NCBI GenBank assembly: GCA_950022295.1
Contig: OX465599.1
Coordinates: 2,976,001-3,040,000, forward strand
Direction: 5' to 3'
Length of the DNA: 64,000 nucleotides
From: Bromus sterilis
Lineage: Eukaryota > Streptophyta > Magnoliopsida > Poales > Poaceae
A model generated the notes under the pieces. That model made no database searches and was not told the DNA's origin. It saw only the letters and a list, made by a program, of their open reading frames with translations. The first letter of the stretch is position 1. Every line of letters begins with the position of its first letter. The position numbers and the translations under genes were made by a program. This document shows, piece after piece, positions 35,820-50,108 of the stretch.

Positions 35820-37716
35820 CATTGGCGAACCCTAGGGTGCATTTACGTGCCGGTCATCAACACTCGCAGTTTTGGCCGATTCTGGCCTGTTTCATGGGCT
35901 ATTAATCACCGTTTTGGGTCCCCAGAGTGATTTCCACCATTGACGAACCCCAGGGTGCATTTACGTGCCGGTCATCAACACTCGCAATTTTGGCCGATTC
36001 TGGCCTGTTTCATGGGCTATTAATCACAGTTACATGGGCTATTAATCACCGTTTTGGATCCCCAGAGTGATTTCCATCATTGAAGAACCCAGGGTGCATT
36101 TACGTGCCGGTTATCAACACACGCAGTTTTGACCGATTCTGGCCTGTTTCATGAGCTATTAATCACCGTTTTGGGTCCCCGGAGTGATTTCCACAATTGA
36201 CGAACCCCAGGGTGCATTTACGTGCCGGTCATCAACACTCGCAATTTTGGCCGATTCTGGCCTGTTTCATGGGTTATTAATCATAGTTACATGGGCTATT
36301 AATCACCGTTTTGGGTCCCCGGAGTGATTTCCACAATTGAAGAACCCCAGGGTGCATTTACGTAACGGTCATCAGTCCTCGCACTTTTGGCCGATTATGG
36401 CCTGTTTCATGGGCTATTAATCACCGTTACATGGGCTATTAATCACCGTTTTGGGTCCCCGGAGTGATTTCCACCATTGACGAACCCCAGGGTGCATTTA
36501 CGTGTCGGTCATCAACACTCGCAATTTTGGCCGATTCTGGCCTGTTTCATGGGTTATTAATCATAGTTACATGGGCTATTAATCACCGTTTTGGGTCCCC
36601 GGAGTGATTTCCACAATTGACGAACCCCGGGGTGCATTTACGTAACGGTCATCAGTCCTCGCACTTTTGGCCGATTCTGGCCTGTTTCATGGGCTATTAA
36701 TCACCGTTTTGGGTCCCCGGAGTGATTTCCACCATTGACGAACCCAGGGTGCATTTACGTGCCGGTCATCAACACTCGCAGTTTTGGCCGATTCTGGCCT
36801 GTTTCATGGGCTATTAATCACCGTTTTGGTTCCCCGGAGTGATTTCCACCATTGACGAACCCCAGGGTGCATTTACGTGCCGGTCATCAACACTCGCTAT
36901 TTTGGCCGATTCTGGCCTGTTTCATGGGCTATTAATCACAGTTACATGGGCTATTAATCACCGTTTTGGATCCCCAGAGTGATTTCCATCATTGAAGAAC
37001 CCAGGGTGCATTTACGTGCCGGTTATCAACACTCGCAGTTTTGGCCGATTCTGGCCTGTTTCATGAGCTATTAATCACCGTTTTGGGTCCCCAGAGTGAT
37101 TTCCACCATTGACGAACCCCAGGGTGCATTTACGTGCCGGTCATCAACACTCGCAGTTTTGTCAGATTTTGGGTTGTTTCATGGGCTATTAATCACCGTT
37201 TTGGGTCCCCGAAGTGATTTCCACAATTGACGAACCCCAGGGTGCATTGACGTGACGGTCATCAGTCCTCGCACTTTTGGCCGATTCTGGCCTGTTTCAT
37301 GGGCTATTAATCACCGTTACATGGGCTATTAATCACCGTTTTGGGTCCCCGTAGTGATGTCCACCATTGACGAACCCAGGGTGCATTTATGTGCCGGTCA
37401 TCAACACTCGCAGTTTTGGCCGATTCTGGCCTGTTTCATGGGCTATTAATCACCGTTTTGGGTCCCCGGAGTGATTTCCACCATTGACGAACCCAGGGTG
37501 CATTTACGTGCCGGTTATCAACACACGCAGTTTTGACCGATTCTGGCCTGTTTCATGAGCTATTAATCACCGTTTTGGGTCCCCAGAGTGATTTCCACCA
37601 TTGACGAACCCCAGGGTGCATTTACGTGCCGGTCATCAACACTCGCAGTTTTGTCAGATTTTGGGTTGTTTCATGGGCTATTAATCACCGTTTTGGGTCC
37701 CCAGAGTGATTTCCAC
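35820..37716. repeat. 2,507-bp HOR plan lacking three monomers
   Basis: A6-A8 (35820-36194), A1-A2 (36195-36474), a B3 with the unique GTGTCGGTC (36475), one CCCCGGGG type II monomer (36615), then B8-B14 (36733-37598) and B11 (37599-37716). Compared with the next copy, one CCCCGGGG monomer, B5 and B6 are missing (353 bp). The TTTTGGTTCCCC variant near 36826 matches the next copy at exactly +2,507. Confidence 0.87.
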
Positions 37717-40223
37717 CATTGACGAACCCCAGGGTGCATTTACGTGCCGGTCATCAACACTCGCAGTTTTGGCAGATTCTGGGTTGTTTCATGGGCTATC
37801 AATCACCGTTTTGGGTCCCCGAAGTGATTTCCATAATTGACGAACCCAGGGTGCATTTACGTGACGGTCATCAGTCCTCGCACTTTTGGCCGATTCTGGC
37901 CTGTTTCATGGGCTATTAATCACCGTTACATGGGCTATTAATCACCGTTTTGGGTCCCCGGAGTGATTTCCACCATTGGCGAACCCTAGGGTGCATTTAC
38001 GTGCCGGTCATCAACACTCGCAGTTTTGGCCGATTCTGGCCTGTTTCATGGGCTATTAATCACCGTTTTGGGTCCCCAGAGTGATTTCCACCATTGACGA
38101 ACCCCAGGGTGCATTTACGTGCCGGTCATCAACACTCGCAATTTTGGCCGATTCTGGCCTGTTTCATGGGCTATTAATCACAGTTACATGGGCTATTAAT
38201 CACCGTTTTGGATCCCCAGAGTGATTTCCATCATTGAAGAACCCAGGGTGCATTTACGTGCCGGTTATCAACACACGCAGTTTTGACCGATTCTGGCCTG
38301 TTTCATGAGCTATTAATCACCGTTTTGGGTCCCCGGAGTGATTTCCACAATTGACGAACCCCAGGGTGCATTTACGTGCCGGTCATCAACACTCGCAATT
38401 TTGGCCGATTCTGGCCTGTTTCATGGGTTATTAATCATAGTTACATGGGCTATTAATCACCGTTTTGGGTCCCCGGAGTGATTTCCACAATTGAAGAACC
38501 CCAGGGTGCATTTACGTAACGGTCATCAGTCCTCGCACTTTTGGCCGATTATGGCCTGTTTCATGGGCTATTAATCACCGTTACATGGGCTATTAATCAC
38601 CGTTTTGGGTCCCCGGAGTGATTTCCACCATTGACGAACCCCAGGGTGCATTTACGTGCCGGTCATCAACACTCGCAATTTTGGCCGATTCTGGCCTGTT
38701 TCATGGGTTATTAATCATAGTTACATGGGCTATTAATCACCGTTTTGGGTCCCCGGAGTGATTTCCACAATTGACGAACCCCGGGGTGCATTTACGTAAC
38801 GGTCATCAGTCCTCGCACTTTTGGCCGATTCTGGCCTGTTTCATGGGCTATTAATCACCGTTTTGGGTCCCCGGAGTGATTTCCACCATTGACGAACCCC
38901 AGGGTGCATTTACGTGCCGGTCATCAACACTCGCAGTTTTGGCCGATTCTGACCTGTGTCATGGGCTATTAATCACCGTTTTTGGTCCCCAGAGTGATTT
39001 CCACCATTGACGAACCCCAGGGTGCATTTACGAGCCGGTCATCAACACTCGCAGTTTTGGCCGATTCTGGCCTGTTTCATGGGTATTAATCACCGTTTTG
39101 TGTCCCCGGAGTGATTTCCACAATTGACGAACCCCGGGGTGCATTTACGTAACGGTCATCAGTCCTCGCACTTTTGGCCGATTCTGGCCTGTTTCATGGG
39201 CTATTAATCACCGTTTTGGGTCCCCGGAGTGATTTCCACCATTGACGAACCCAGGGTGCATTTACGTGCCGGTCATCAACACTCGCAGTTTTGGCCGATT
39301 CTGGCCTGTTTCATGGGCTATTAATCACCGTTTTGGTTCCCCGGATTGATTTCCACCATTGACGAACCCCAGGGTGCATTTACGTGCCGGTCATCAACAC
39401 TCGCTATTTTGGCCGATTCTGGCCTGTTTCATGGGCTATTAATCACAGTTACATGGGCTATTAATCACCGTTTTGGATCCCCAGAGTGATTTCCATCATT
39501 GAAGAACCCAGGGTGCATTTACGTGCCGGTTATCAACACTCGCAGTTTTGGCCGATTCTGGCCTGTTTCATGAGCTATTAATCACCGTTTTGGGTCCCCA
39601 GAGTGATTTCCACCATTGACGAACCCCAGGGTGCATTTACGTGCCGGTCATCAACACTCGCAGTTTTGTCAGATTTTGGGTTGTTTCATGGGCTATTAAT
39701 CACCGTTTTGGGTCCCCGAAGTGATTTCCACAATTGACGAACCCCAGGGTGCATTTACGTGACGGTCATCAGTCCTCGCACTTTTGGCCGATTCTGGCCT
39801 GTTTCATGGGCTATTAATCACCGTTACATGGGCTATTAATCACCGTTTTGGGTCCCCGTAGTGATGTCCACCATTGACGAACCCAGGGTGCATTTATGTG
39901 CCGGTCATCAACACTCGCAGTTTTGGCCGATTCTGGCCTGTTTCATGGGCTATTAATCACCGTTTTGGGTCCCCGGAGTGATTTCCACCATTGACGAACC
40001 CAGGGTGCATTTACGTGCCGGTTATCAACACACGCAGTTTTGACCGATTCTGGCCTGTTTCATGAGCTATTAATCACCGTTTTGGGTCCCCAGAGTGATT
40101 TCCACCATTGACGAACCCCAGGGTGCATTTACGTGCCGGTCATCAACACTCGCAGTTTTGTCAGATTTTGGGTTGTTTCATGGGCTATTAATCACCGTTT
40201 TGGGTCCCCAGAGTGATTTCCAC
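37717..40223. repeat. 20-monomer HOR of 2,507 bp
   Basis: A4-A8 (37717-38348), A1-A2 (38349-38628), B3-B14 (38629-40105) and a second B11 (40106-40223) sum to 2,507. The interval 36596-38676 is matched at 39103-41183. TTTTGTGTCCCC near 39099 links B6 here to the B6 of the 34039 segment. GGATTGATTTCC near 39345 is private to this copy. Confidence 0.9.
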
Positions 40224-43200
40224 CATTGACGAACCCCAGGGTGCATTTACGTGCCGGTCATCAACACTCGCAGTTTTGGCAGATTCTGGGTTGTTTCATG
40301 GGCTATCAATCACCGTTTTGGGTCCCCGAAGTGATTTCCATAATTGACGAACCCAGGGTGCATTTACGTGACGGTCATCAGTCCTCGCACTTTTGGCCGA
40401 TTCTGGCCTGTTTCATGGGCTATTAATCACCGTTACATGGGCTATTAATCACCGTTTTGGGTCCCCGGAGTGATTTCCACCATTGGCGAACCCTAGGGTG
40501 CATTTACGTGCCGGTCATCAACACTCGCAGTTTTGGCCGATTCTGGCCTGTTTCATGGGCTATTAATCACCGTTTTGGGTCCCCAGAGTGATTTCCACCA
40601 TTGACGAACCCCAGGGTGCATTTACGTGCCGGTCATCAACACTCGCAATTTTGGCCGATTCTGGCCTGTTTCATGGGCTATTAATCACAGTTACATGGGC
40701 TATTAATCACCGTTTTGGATCCCCAGAGTGATTTCCATCATTGAAGAACCCAGGGTGCATTTACGTGCCGGTTATCAACACACGCAGTTTTGACCGATTC
40801 TGGCCTGTTTCATGAGCTATTAATCACCGTTTTGGGTCCCCGGAGTGATTTCCACAATTGACGAACCCCAGGGTGCATTTACGTGCCGGTCATCAACACT
40901 CGCAATTTTGGCCGATTCTGGCCTGTTTCATGGGTTATTAATCATAGTTACATGGGCTATTAATCACCGTTTTGGGTCCCCGGAGTGATTTCCACAATTG
41001 AAGAACCCCAGGGTGCATTTACGTAACGGTCATCAGTCCTCGCACTTTTGGCCGATTATGGCCTGTTTCATGGGCTATTAATCACCGTTACATGGGCTAT
41101 TAATCACCGTTTTGGGTCCCCGGAGTGATTTCCACCATTGACGAACCCCAGGGTGCATTTACGTGCCGGTCATCAACACTCGCAGTTTTGGCCGATTCTG
41201 GCCTGTTTCATGGGCTATTAATCACCGTTTTGGGTCCCCAGAGTGATTTCCACCATTGACGAACCCCAGGGTGCATTTACGTGCCGGTCATCAACACTCG
41301 CAGTTTTGGCAGATTCTGGGTTGTTTCATGGGCTATCAATCACCGTTTTGGGTCCCCGAAGTGATTTCCATAATTGACGAACCCAGGGTGCATTTACGTG
41401 ACGGTCATCAGTCCTCGCACTTTTGGCCGATTCTGGCCTGTTTCATGGGCTATTAATCACCGTTACATGGGCTATTAATCACCGTTTTGGGTCCCCGGAG
41501 TGATTTCCACCATTGGCGAACCCTAGGGTGCATTTACGTGCCGGTCATCAACACTCGCAGTTTTGGCCGATTCTGGCCTGTTTCATGGGCTATTAATCAC
41601 CGTTTTGGGTCCCCAGAGTGATTTCCACCATTGACGAACCCCAGGGTGCATTTACGTGCCGGTCATCAACACTCGCAATTTTGGCCGATTCTGGCCTGTT
41701 TCATGGGCTATTAATCACAGTTACATGGGCTATTAATCACCGTTTTGGGTCCCCGGAGTGATTTCCACCATTGACGAACCCTAGGGTGCATTTACGTGCC
41801 GGTCATCAACACTCGCAGTTTTGGCCGATTCTGGCCTGTTTCCTGGGTATTAATCACCGTTTTGGGTCCCCGGAGTGATTTCCACCATTGACGAACCCTA
41901 GGGTGCATTTATGTGCCGGTCATCAACACTCGCAGTTTTGGCCGATTCTGGCCTGTTTCATGGGCTATTAATCACCGTTTTGGGTCCCCGGAGTGATTTC
42001 CACCATTGACGAACCCCAGGGTGCATTTACGTGCCGGTCATCAACACTCGCAATTTTGGCCGATTCTGGCCTGTTTCATGGGTTATTAATCATAGTTACA
42101 TGGGCTATTAATCACCGTTTTGGGTCCCCGGAGTGATTTCCACAATTGACGAACCCCGGGGTGCATTTACGTAACGGTCATCAGTCCTCGCACTTTTGGC
42201 CGATTTTGGCCTGTTTCATGGGCTATTAATCACCGTTTTGGGTCCCCGGAGTGATTTCCACCATTGACGAACCCCAGGGTGCATTTACGTGCCGGTCATC
42301 AACACTCGCAGTTTTGGCCGATTCTGACCTGTGTCATGGGCTATTAATCACCGTTTTTGGTCCCCAGAGTGATTTCCACCATTGACGAACCCCAGGGTGC
42401 ATTTACGAGCCGGTCATCAACACTCGCAGTTTTGGCCGATTCTGGCCTATTTCATGGGTATTAATCACCGTTTTGGGTCCCCGGAGTGATTTCCACAATT
42501 GACGAACCCCGGGGTGCATTTACGTAACGGTCATCAGTCCTCGCACTTTTGGCCGATTCTGGCCTGTTTCATGGGCTATTAATCACCGTTTTGGGTCCCC
42601 GGAGTGATTTCCACCATTGACGAACCCAGGGTGCATTTACGTGCCGGTCATCAACACTCGCAGTTTTGGCCGATTCTGGCCTGTTTCATGGGCTATTAAT
42701 CACCGTTTTGGGTCCCCGGAGTGATTTCCACCATTGACGAACCCCAGGGTGCATTTACGTGCCGGTCATCAACACTCGCTATTTTGGCCGATTCTGGCCT
42801 GTTTCATGGGCTATTAATCACAGTTACATGGGCTATTAATCACCGTTTTGGATCCCCAGAGTGATTTCCATCATTGAAGAACCCAGGGTGCATTTACGTG
42901 CCGGTTATCAACACTCGCAGTTTTGGCCGATTCTGGCCTGTTTCATGAGCTATTAATCACCGTTTTGGGTCCCCAGAGTGATTTCCACCATTGACGAACC
43001 CCAGGGTGCATTTACGTGCCGGTCATCAACACTCGCAGTTTTGTCAGATTTTGGGTTGTTTCATGGGCTATTAATCACCGTTTTGGGTCCCCGAAGTGAT
43101 TTCCACAATTGACGAACCCCAGGGTGCATTTACGTGACGGTCATCAGTCCTCGCACTTTTGGCAGATTCTGGGTTGTTTCATGGGCTATTAATCACCGTT

Positions 43201-43547
43201 ACATGGGCTATTAATCATAGTTACATGGGCTATTAATCACCGTTTTGGGTCCCCAGAGTGATTTCCACCATTGACGAACCCCAGGGTGCATTTACGTGCC
43301 GGTCATCAACACTCGCAATTTTGGCCGATTCTGGCCTGTTTCATGGGCTATTAATCACAGTTACATGGGCTATTAATCACAGTTACATGGGCTATTAATC
43401 ACCGTTTTGGATCCCCAGAGTGATTTCCATCATTGAAGAACCCAGGGTGCATTTACGTGCCGGTTATCAACACACGCAGTTTTGACCGATTCTGGCCTGT
43501 TTCATGAGCTATTAATCACCGTTTTGGGTCCCCGGAGTGATTTCCAC
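40224..43547. repeat. A4-A8 leader and 21-monomer HOR of 2,692 bp, copy 1
   Basis: A4-A8 (40224-40855, 632 bp) precede the 21-mer at 40856-43547: A1-A7 (913 bp), B1-B11 (1,338 bp) and three monomers of 162, 162 and 117 bp (441 bp), sum 2,692. The first 162-bp monomer is type II with GGCAGATTCTGGGTTG plus two extra 22-bp copies; the second is A7-like with two extra copies; the third is A8. It carries TTTCCTGGG near 41842, GATTTTGGCC near 42203 and GGCCTATTTC near 42446. Confidence 0.92.
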
Positions 43548-46239
43548 AATTGACGAACCCCAGGGTGCATTTACGTGCCGGTCATCAACACTCGCAATTT
43601 TGGCCGATTCTGGCCTGTTTCATGGGTTATTAATCATAGTTACATGGGCTATTAATCACCGTTTTGGGTCCCCGGAGTGATTTCCACAATTGAAGAACCC
43701 CAGGGTGCATTTACGTAACGGTCATCAGTCCTCGCACTTTTGGCCGATTATGGCCTGTTTCATGGGCTATTAATCACCGTTACATGGGCTATTAATCACC
43801 GTTTTGGGTCCCCGGAGTGATTTCCACCATTGACGAACCCCAGGGTGCATTTACGTGCCGGTCATCAACACTCGCAGTTTTGGCCGATTCTGGCCTGTTT
43901 CATGGGCTATTAATCACCGTTTTGGGTCCCCAGAGTGATTTCCACCATTGACGAACCCCAGGGTGCATTTACGTGCCGGTCATCAACACTCGCAGTTTTG
44001 GCAGATTCTGGGTTGTTTCATGGGCTATCAATCACCGTTTTGGGTCCCCGAAGTGATTTCCATAATTGACGAACCCAGGGTGCATTTACGTGACGGTCAT
44101 CAGTCCTCGCACTTTTGGCCGATTCTGGCCTGTTTCATGGGCTATTAATCACCGTTACATGGGCTATTAATCACCGTTTTGGGTCCCCGGAGTGATTTCC
44201 ACCATTGGCGAACCCTAGGGTGCATTTACGTGCCGGTCATCAACACTCGCAGTTTTGGCCGATTCTGGCCTGTTTCATGGGCTATTAATCACCGTTTTGG
44301 GTCCCCAGAGTGATTTCCACCATTGACGAACCCCAGGGTGCATTTACGTGCCGGTCATCAACACTCGCAATTTTGGCCGATTCTGGCCTGTTTCATGGGC
44401 TATTAATCACAGTTACATGGGCTATTAATCACCGTTTTGGGTCCCCGGAGTGATTTCCACCATTGACGAACCCTAGGGTGCATTTACGTGCCGGTCATCA
44501 ACACTCGCAGTTTTGGCCGATTCTGGCCTGTTTCATGGGTATTAATCACCGTTTTGGGTCCCCGGAGTGATTTCCACCATTGACGAACCCTAGGGTGCAT
44601 TTATGTGCCGGTCATCAACACTCGCAGTTTTGGCCGATTCTGGCCTGTTTCATGGGCTATTAATCACCGTTTTGGGTCCCCGGAGTGATTTCCACCATTG
44701 ACGAACCCCAGGGTGCATTTACGTGCCGGTCATCAACACTCGCAATTTTGGCCGATTCTGGCCTGTTTCATGGGTTATTAATCATAGTTACATGGGCTAT
44801 TAATCACCGTTTTGGGTCCCCGGAGTGATTTCCACAATTGACGAACCCCGGGGTGCATTTACGTAACGGTCATCAGTCCTCGCACTTTTGGCCGATTTTG
44901 GCCTGTTTCATGGGCTATTAATCACCGTTTTGGGTCCCCGGAGTGATTTCCACCATTGACGAACCCCAGGGTGCATTTACGTGCCGGTCATCAACACTCG
45001 CAGTTTTGGCCGATTCTGACCTGTGTCATGGGCTATTAATCACCGTTTTTGGTCCCCAGAGTGATTTCCACCATTGACGAACCCCAGGGTGCATTTACGA
45101 GCCGGTCATCAACACTCGCAGTTTTGGCCGATTCTGGCCTGTTTCATGGGTATTAATCACCGTTTTGGGTCCCCGGAGTGATTTCCACAATTGACGAACC
45201 TCGGGGTGCATTTACGTAACGGTCATCAGTCCTCGCACTTTTGGCCGATTCTGGCCTGTTTCATGGGCTATTAATCACCGTTTTGGGTCCCCGGAGTGAT
45301 TTCCACCATTGACGAACCCAGGGTGCATTTACGTGCCGGTCATCAACACTCGCAGTTTTGGCCGATTCTGGCCTGTTTCATGGGCTATTAATCACCGTTT
45401 TGGGTCCCCGGAGTGATTTCCACCATTGACGAACCCCAGGGTGCATTTACGTGCCGGTCATCAACACTCGCTATTTTGGCCGATTCTGGCCTGTTTCATG
45501 GGCTATTAATCACAGTTACATGGGCTATTAATCACCGTTTTGGATCCCCAGAGTGATTTCCATCATTGAAGAACCCAGGGTGCATTTACGTGCCGGTTAT
45601 CAACACTCGCAGTTTTGGCCGATTCTGGCCTGTTTCATGAGCTATTAATCACCGTTTTGGGTCCCCAGAGTGATTTCCACCATTGACGAACCCCAGGGTG
45701 CATTTACATGCCGGTCATCAACACTCGCAGTTTTGTCAGATTTTGGGTTGTTTCATGGGCTATTAATCACCGTTTTGGGTCCCCGAAGTGATTTCCACAA
45801 TTGACGAACCCCAGGGTGCATTTACGTGACGGTCATCAGTCCTCGCACTTTTGGCAGATTCTGGGTTGTTTCATGGGCTATTAATCACCGTTACATGGGC
45901 TATTAATCATAGTTACATGGGCTATTAATCACCGTTTTGGGTCCCCAGAGTGATTTCCACCATTGACGAACCCCAGGGTGCATTTACGTGCCGGTCATCA
46001 ACACTCGCAATTTTGGCCGATTCTGGCCTGTTTCATGGGCTATTAATCACAGTTACATGGGCTATTAATCACAGTTACATGGGCTATTAATCACCGTTTT
46101 GGATCCCCAGAGTGATTTCCATCATTGAAGAACCCAGGGTGCATTTACGTGCCGGTTATCAACACACGCAGTTTTGACCGATTCTGGCCTGTTTCATGAG
46201 CTATTAATCACCGTTTTGGGTCCCCGGAGTGATTTCCAC
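43548..46239. repeat. 21-monomer HOR of 2,692 bp, copy 2
   Basis: Follows copy 1 directly with the same 21 monomers. A4 positions at 41254, 43946 and 46638 give two exact 2,692-bp steps. It shares GATTTTGGCC in B4 with copy 1 but lacks TTTCCTGGG and the B6 GGCCTATTTC. Private variants are AACCTCGGGG near 45198 and TTTACATGCC near 45708. Confidence 0.92.
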
Positions 46240-48490
46240 AATTGACGAACCCCAGGGTGCATTTACGTGCCGGTCATCAACACTCGCAATTTTGGCCGAT
46301 TCTGGCCTGTTTCATGGGTTATTAATCATAGTTACATGGGCTATTAATCACCGTTTTGGGTCCCCGGAGTGATTTCCACAATTGAAGAACCCCAGGGTGC
46401 ATTTACGTAACGGTCATCAGTCCTCGCACTTTTGGCCGATTATGGCCTGTTTCATGGGCTATTAATCACCGTTACATGGGCTATTAATCACCGTTTTGGG
46501 TCCCCGGAGTGATTTCCACCATTGACGAACCCCAGGGTGCATTTACGTGCCGGTCATCAACACTCGCAGTTTTGGCCGATTCTGGCCTGTTTCATGGGCT
46601 ATTAATCACCGTTTTGGGTCCCCAGAGTGATTTCCACCATTGACGAACCCCAGGGTGCATTTACGTGCCGGTCATCAACACTCGCAGTTTTGGCAGATTC
46701 TGGGTTGTTTCATGGGCTATCAATCACCGTTTTGGGTCCCCGAAGTGATTTCCATAATTGACGAACCCAGGGTGCATTTACGTGACGGTCATCAGTCCTC
46801 GCACTTTTGGCCGATTCTGGCCTGTTTCATGGGCTATTAATCACCGTTACATGGGCTATTAATCACCGTTTTGGGTCCCCGGAGTGATTTCCACCATTGG
46901 CGAACCCTAGGGTGCATTTACGTGCCGGTCATCAACACTCGCAGTTTTGGCCGATTCTGGCCTGTTTCATGGGCTATTAATCACCGTTTTGGGTCCCCAG
47001 AGTGATTTCCACCATTGACGAACCCCAGGGTGCATTTACGTGCCGGTCATCAACACTCGCAATTTTGGCCGATTCTGGCCTGTTTCATGGGCTATTAATC
47101 ACAGTTACATGGGCTATTAATCACCGTTTTGGGTCCCCGGAGTGATTTCCACCATTGACGAACCCTAGGGTGCATTTACGTGCCGGTCATCAACACTCGC
47201 AGTTTTGGCCGATTCTGGCCTGTTTCATGGGTATTAATCACCGTTTTGGGTCCCCGGAGTGATTTCCACCATTGACGAACCCTAGGGTGCATTTATGTGC
47301 CGGTCATCAACACTCGCAGTTTTGGCCGATTCTGGCCTGTTTCATGGGCTATTAATCACCGTTTTGGGTCCCCGGAGTGATTTCCACCATTGACGAACCC
47401 CAGGGTGCATTTACGTGCCGGTCATCAACACTCGCAATTTTGGCCGATTCTGGCCTGTTTCATGGGTTATTAATCATAGTTACATGGGCTATTAATCACC
47501 GTTTTGGGTCCCCGGAGTGATTTCCACAATTGACGAACCCCGGGGTGCATTTACGTAACGGTCATCAGTCCTCGCACTTTTGGCCGATTCTGGCCTGTTT
47601 CATGGGCTATTAATCACCGTTTTGGGTCCCCGGAGTGATTTCCACCATTGACGAACCCCAGGGTGCATTTACGTGCCGGTCATCAACACTCGCAGTTTTG
47701 GCCGATTCTGACCTGTGTCATGGGCTATTAATCACCGTTTTTGGTCCCCAGAGTGATTTCCACCATTGACGAACCCCAGGGTGCATTTACGAGCCGGTCA
47801 TCAACACTCGCAGTTTTGGCCGATTCTGGCCTGTTTCATGGGTATTAATCACCGTTTTGGGTCCCCGGAGTGATTTCCACAATTGACGAACCCCGGGGTG
47901 CATTTACGTAACGGTCATCAGTCCTCGCACTTTTGGCCGATTCTGGCCTGTTTCATGGGCTATTAATCACCGTTTTGGGTCCCCGGAGTGATTTCCACCA
48001 TTGACGAACCCAGGGTGCATTTACGTGCCGGTCATCAACACTCGCAGTTTTGGCCGATTCTGGCCTGTTTCATGGGCTATTAATCACCGTTTTGGGTCCC
48101 CGGAGTGATTTCCACCATTGACGAACCCCAGGGTGCATTTACGTGCCGGTCATCAACACTCGCTATTTTGGCCGATTCTGGCCTGTTTCATGGGCTATTA
48201 ATCACAGTTACATGGGCTATTAATCACCGTTTTGGATCCCCAGAGTGATTTCCATCATTGAAGAACCCAGGGTGCATTTACGTGCCGGTTATCAACACTC
48301 GCAGTTTTGGCCGATTCTGGCCTGTTTCATGAGCTATTAATCACCGTTTTGGGTCCCCAGAGTGATTTCCACCATTGACGAACCCCAGGGTGCATTTACG
48401 TGCCGGTCATCAACACTCGCAGTTTTGTCAGATTTTGGGTTGTTTCATGGGCTATTAATCACCGTTTTGGGTCCCCGAAGTGATTTCCAC
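46240..48490. repeat. 21-monomer HOR, copy 3 (first 18 monomers)
   Basis: A1-A7 (46240-47152) and B1-B11 (47153-48490) repeat the 21-mer plan. The three closing 117-162 bp monomers are absent: at 48491 the sequence continues into an ordinary B12-type monomer and then a CAGGCTGC monomer, starting the 12-mer pattern. Confidence 0.9.
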
Positions 48491-50108
48491 AATTGACGAA
48501 CCCCAGGGTGCATTTACGTGACGGTCATCAGTCCTCGCACTTTTGGCCGATTCTGGCCTGTTTCATGGGCTATTAATCACCGTTACATGGGCTATTAATC
48601 ACCGTTTTGGGTCCCCGGAGTGATTTCCACCATTGACGAACCCCAGGCTGCATTTACGTGCCGGTCATCAACACTCGCAGTTTTGGCCGATTCTGGCCTG
48701 TTTCATGGGTATTAATCACCGTTTTGGGTCCCCGGAGTGATTTCCACCATTGACGAACCCTAGGGTGCATTTATGTGCCGGTCATCAACACTCGCAGTTT
48801 TGGCCGATTCTGGCCTGTTTCATGGGCTATTAATCACCGTTTTGGGTCCCCGGAGTGATTTCCACCATTGACGAACCCCAGGGTGCATTTACGTGCCGGT
48901 CATCAACACTCGCAATTTTGGCCGATTCTGGCCTGTTTCATGGGTTATTAATCATAGTTACATGGGCTATTAATCACCGTTTTGGGTCCCCGGAGTGATT
49001 TCCACAATTGACGAACCCCGGGGTGCATTTACGTAACGGTCATCAGTCCTCGCACTTTTGGCCGATTCTGGCCTGTTTCATGGGCTATTAATCACCGTTT
49101 TGGGTCCCCGGAGTGATTTCCACCATTGACGAACCCCAGGGTGCATTTACGTGCCGGTCATCAACACTCGCAGTTTTGGCCGATTCTGACCTGTGTCATG
49201 GGCTATTAATCACCGTTTTTGGTCCCCAGAGTGATTTCCACCATTGACGAACCCCAGGGTGCATTTACGAGCCGGTCATCAACACTCGCAGTTTTGGCCG
49301 ATTCTGGCCTGTTTCATGGGTATTAATCACCGTTTTGGGTCCCCGGAGTGATTTCCACAATTGACGAACCCCGGGGTGCATTTACGTAACGGTCATCAGT
49401 CCTCGCACTTTTGGCCGATTCTGGCCTGTTTCATGGGCTATTAATCACCGTTTTGGGTCCCCGGAGTGATTTCCACCATTGACGAACCCAGGGTGCATTT
49501 ACGTGCCGGTCATCAACACTCGCAGTTTTGGCCGATTCTGGCCTGTTTCATGGGCTATTAATCACCGTTTTGGGTCCCCGGAGTGATTTCCACCATTGAC
49601 GAACCCCAGGGTGCATTTACGTGCCGGTCATCAACACTCGCTATTTTGGCCGATTCTGGCCTGTTTCATGGGCTATTAATCACAGTTACATGGGCTATTA
49701 ATCACCGTTTTGGATCCCCAGAGTGATTTCCATCATTGAAGAACCCAGGGTGCATTTACGTGCCGGTTATCAACACTCGCAGTTTTGGCCGATTCTGGCC
49801 TGTTTCATGAGCTATTAATCACCGTTTTGGGTCCCCAGAGTGATTTCCACCATTGACGAACCCCAGGGTGCATTTACGTGCCGGTCATCAACACTCGCAG
49901 TTTTGTCAGATTTTGGGTTGTTTCATGGGCTATTAATCACCGTTTTGGGTCCCCGAAGTGATTTCCACAATTGACGAACCCCAGGGTGCATTTACGTGAC
50001 GGTCATCAGTCCTCGCACTTTTGGCCGATTCTGGCCTGTTTCATGGGCTATTAATCACCGTTACATGGGCTATTAATCACCGTTTTGGGTCCCCGTAGTG
50101 ATGTCCAC
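47153..50108. repeat. 12-monomer HOR of 1,478 bp, two copies
   Basis: B1-B12 at 47153-48630 is followed by B1'-B12 at 48631-50108. The monomer lengths 117, 118, 140, 118, 118, 117, 118, 117, 140, 117, 118 and 140 sum to 1,478. B1' carries CAGGCTGC, as C5 does, in place of CCCTAGGG. The second B12 ends GTAGTGATGTCC, whereas the first ends GGAGTGATTTCC, so the first B12 is a B12/C4-like join. Confidence 0.9.
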
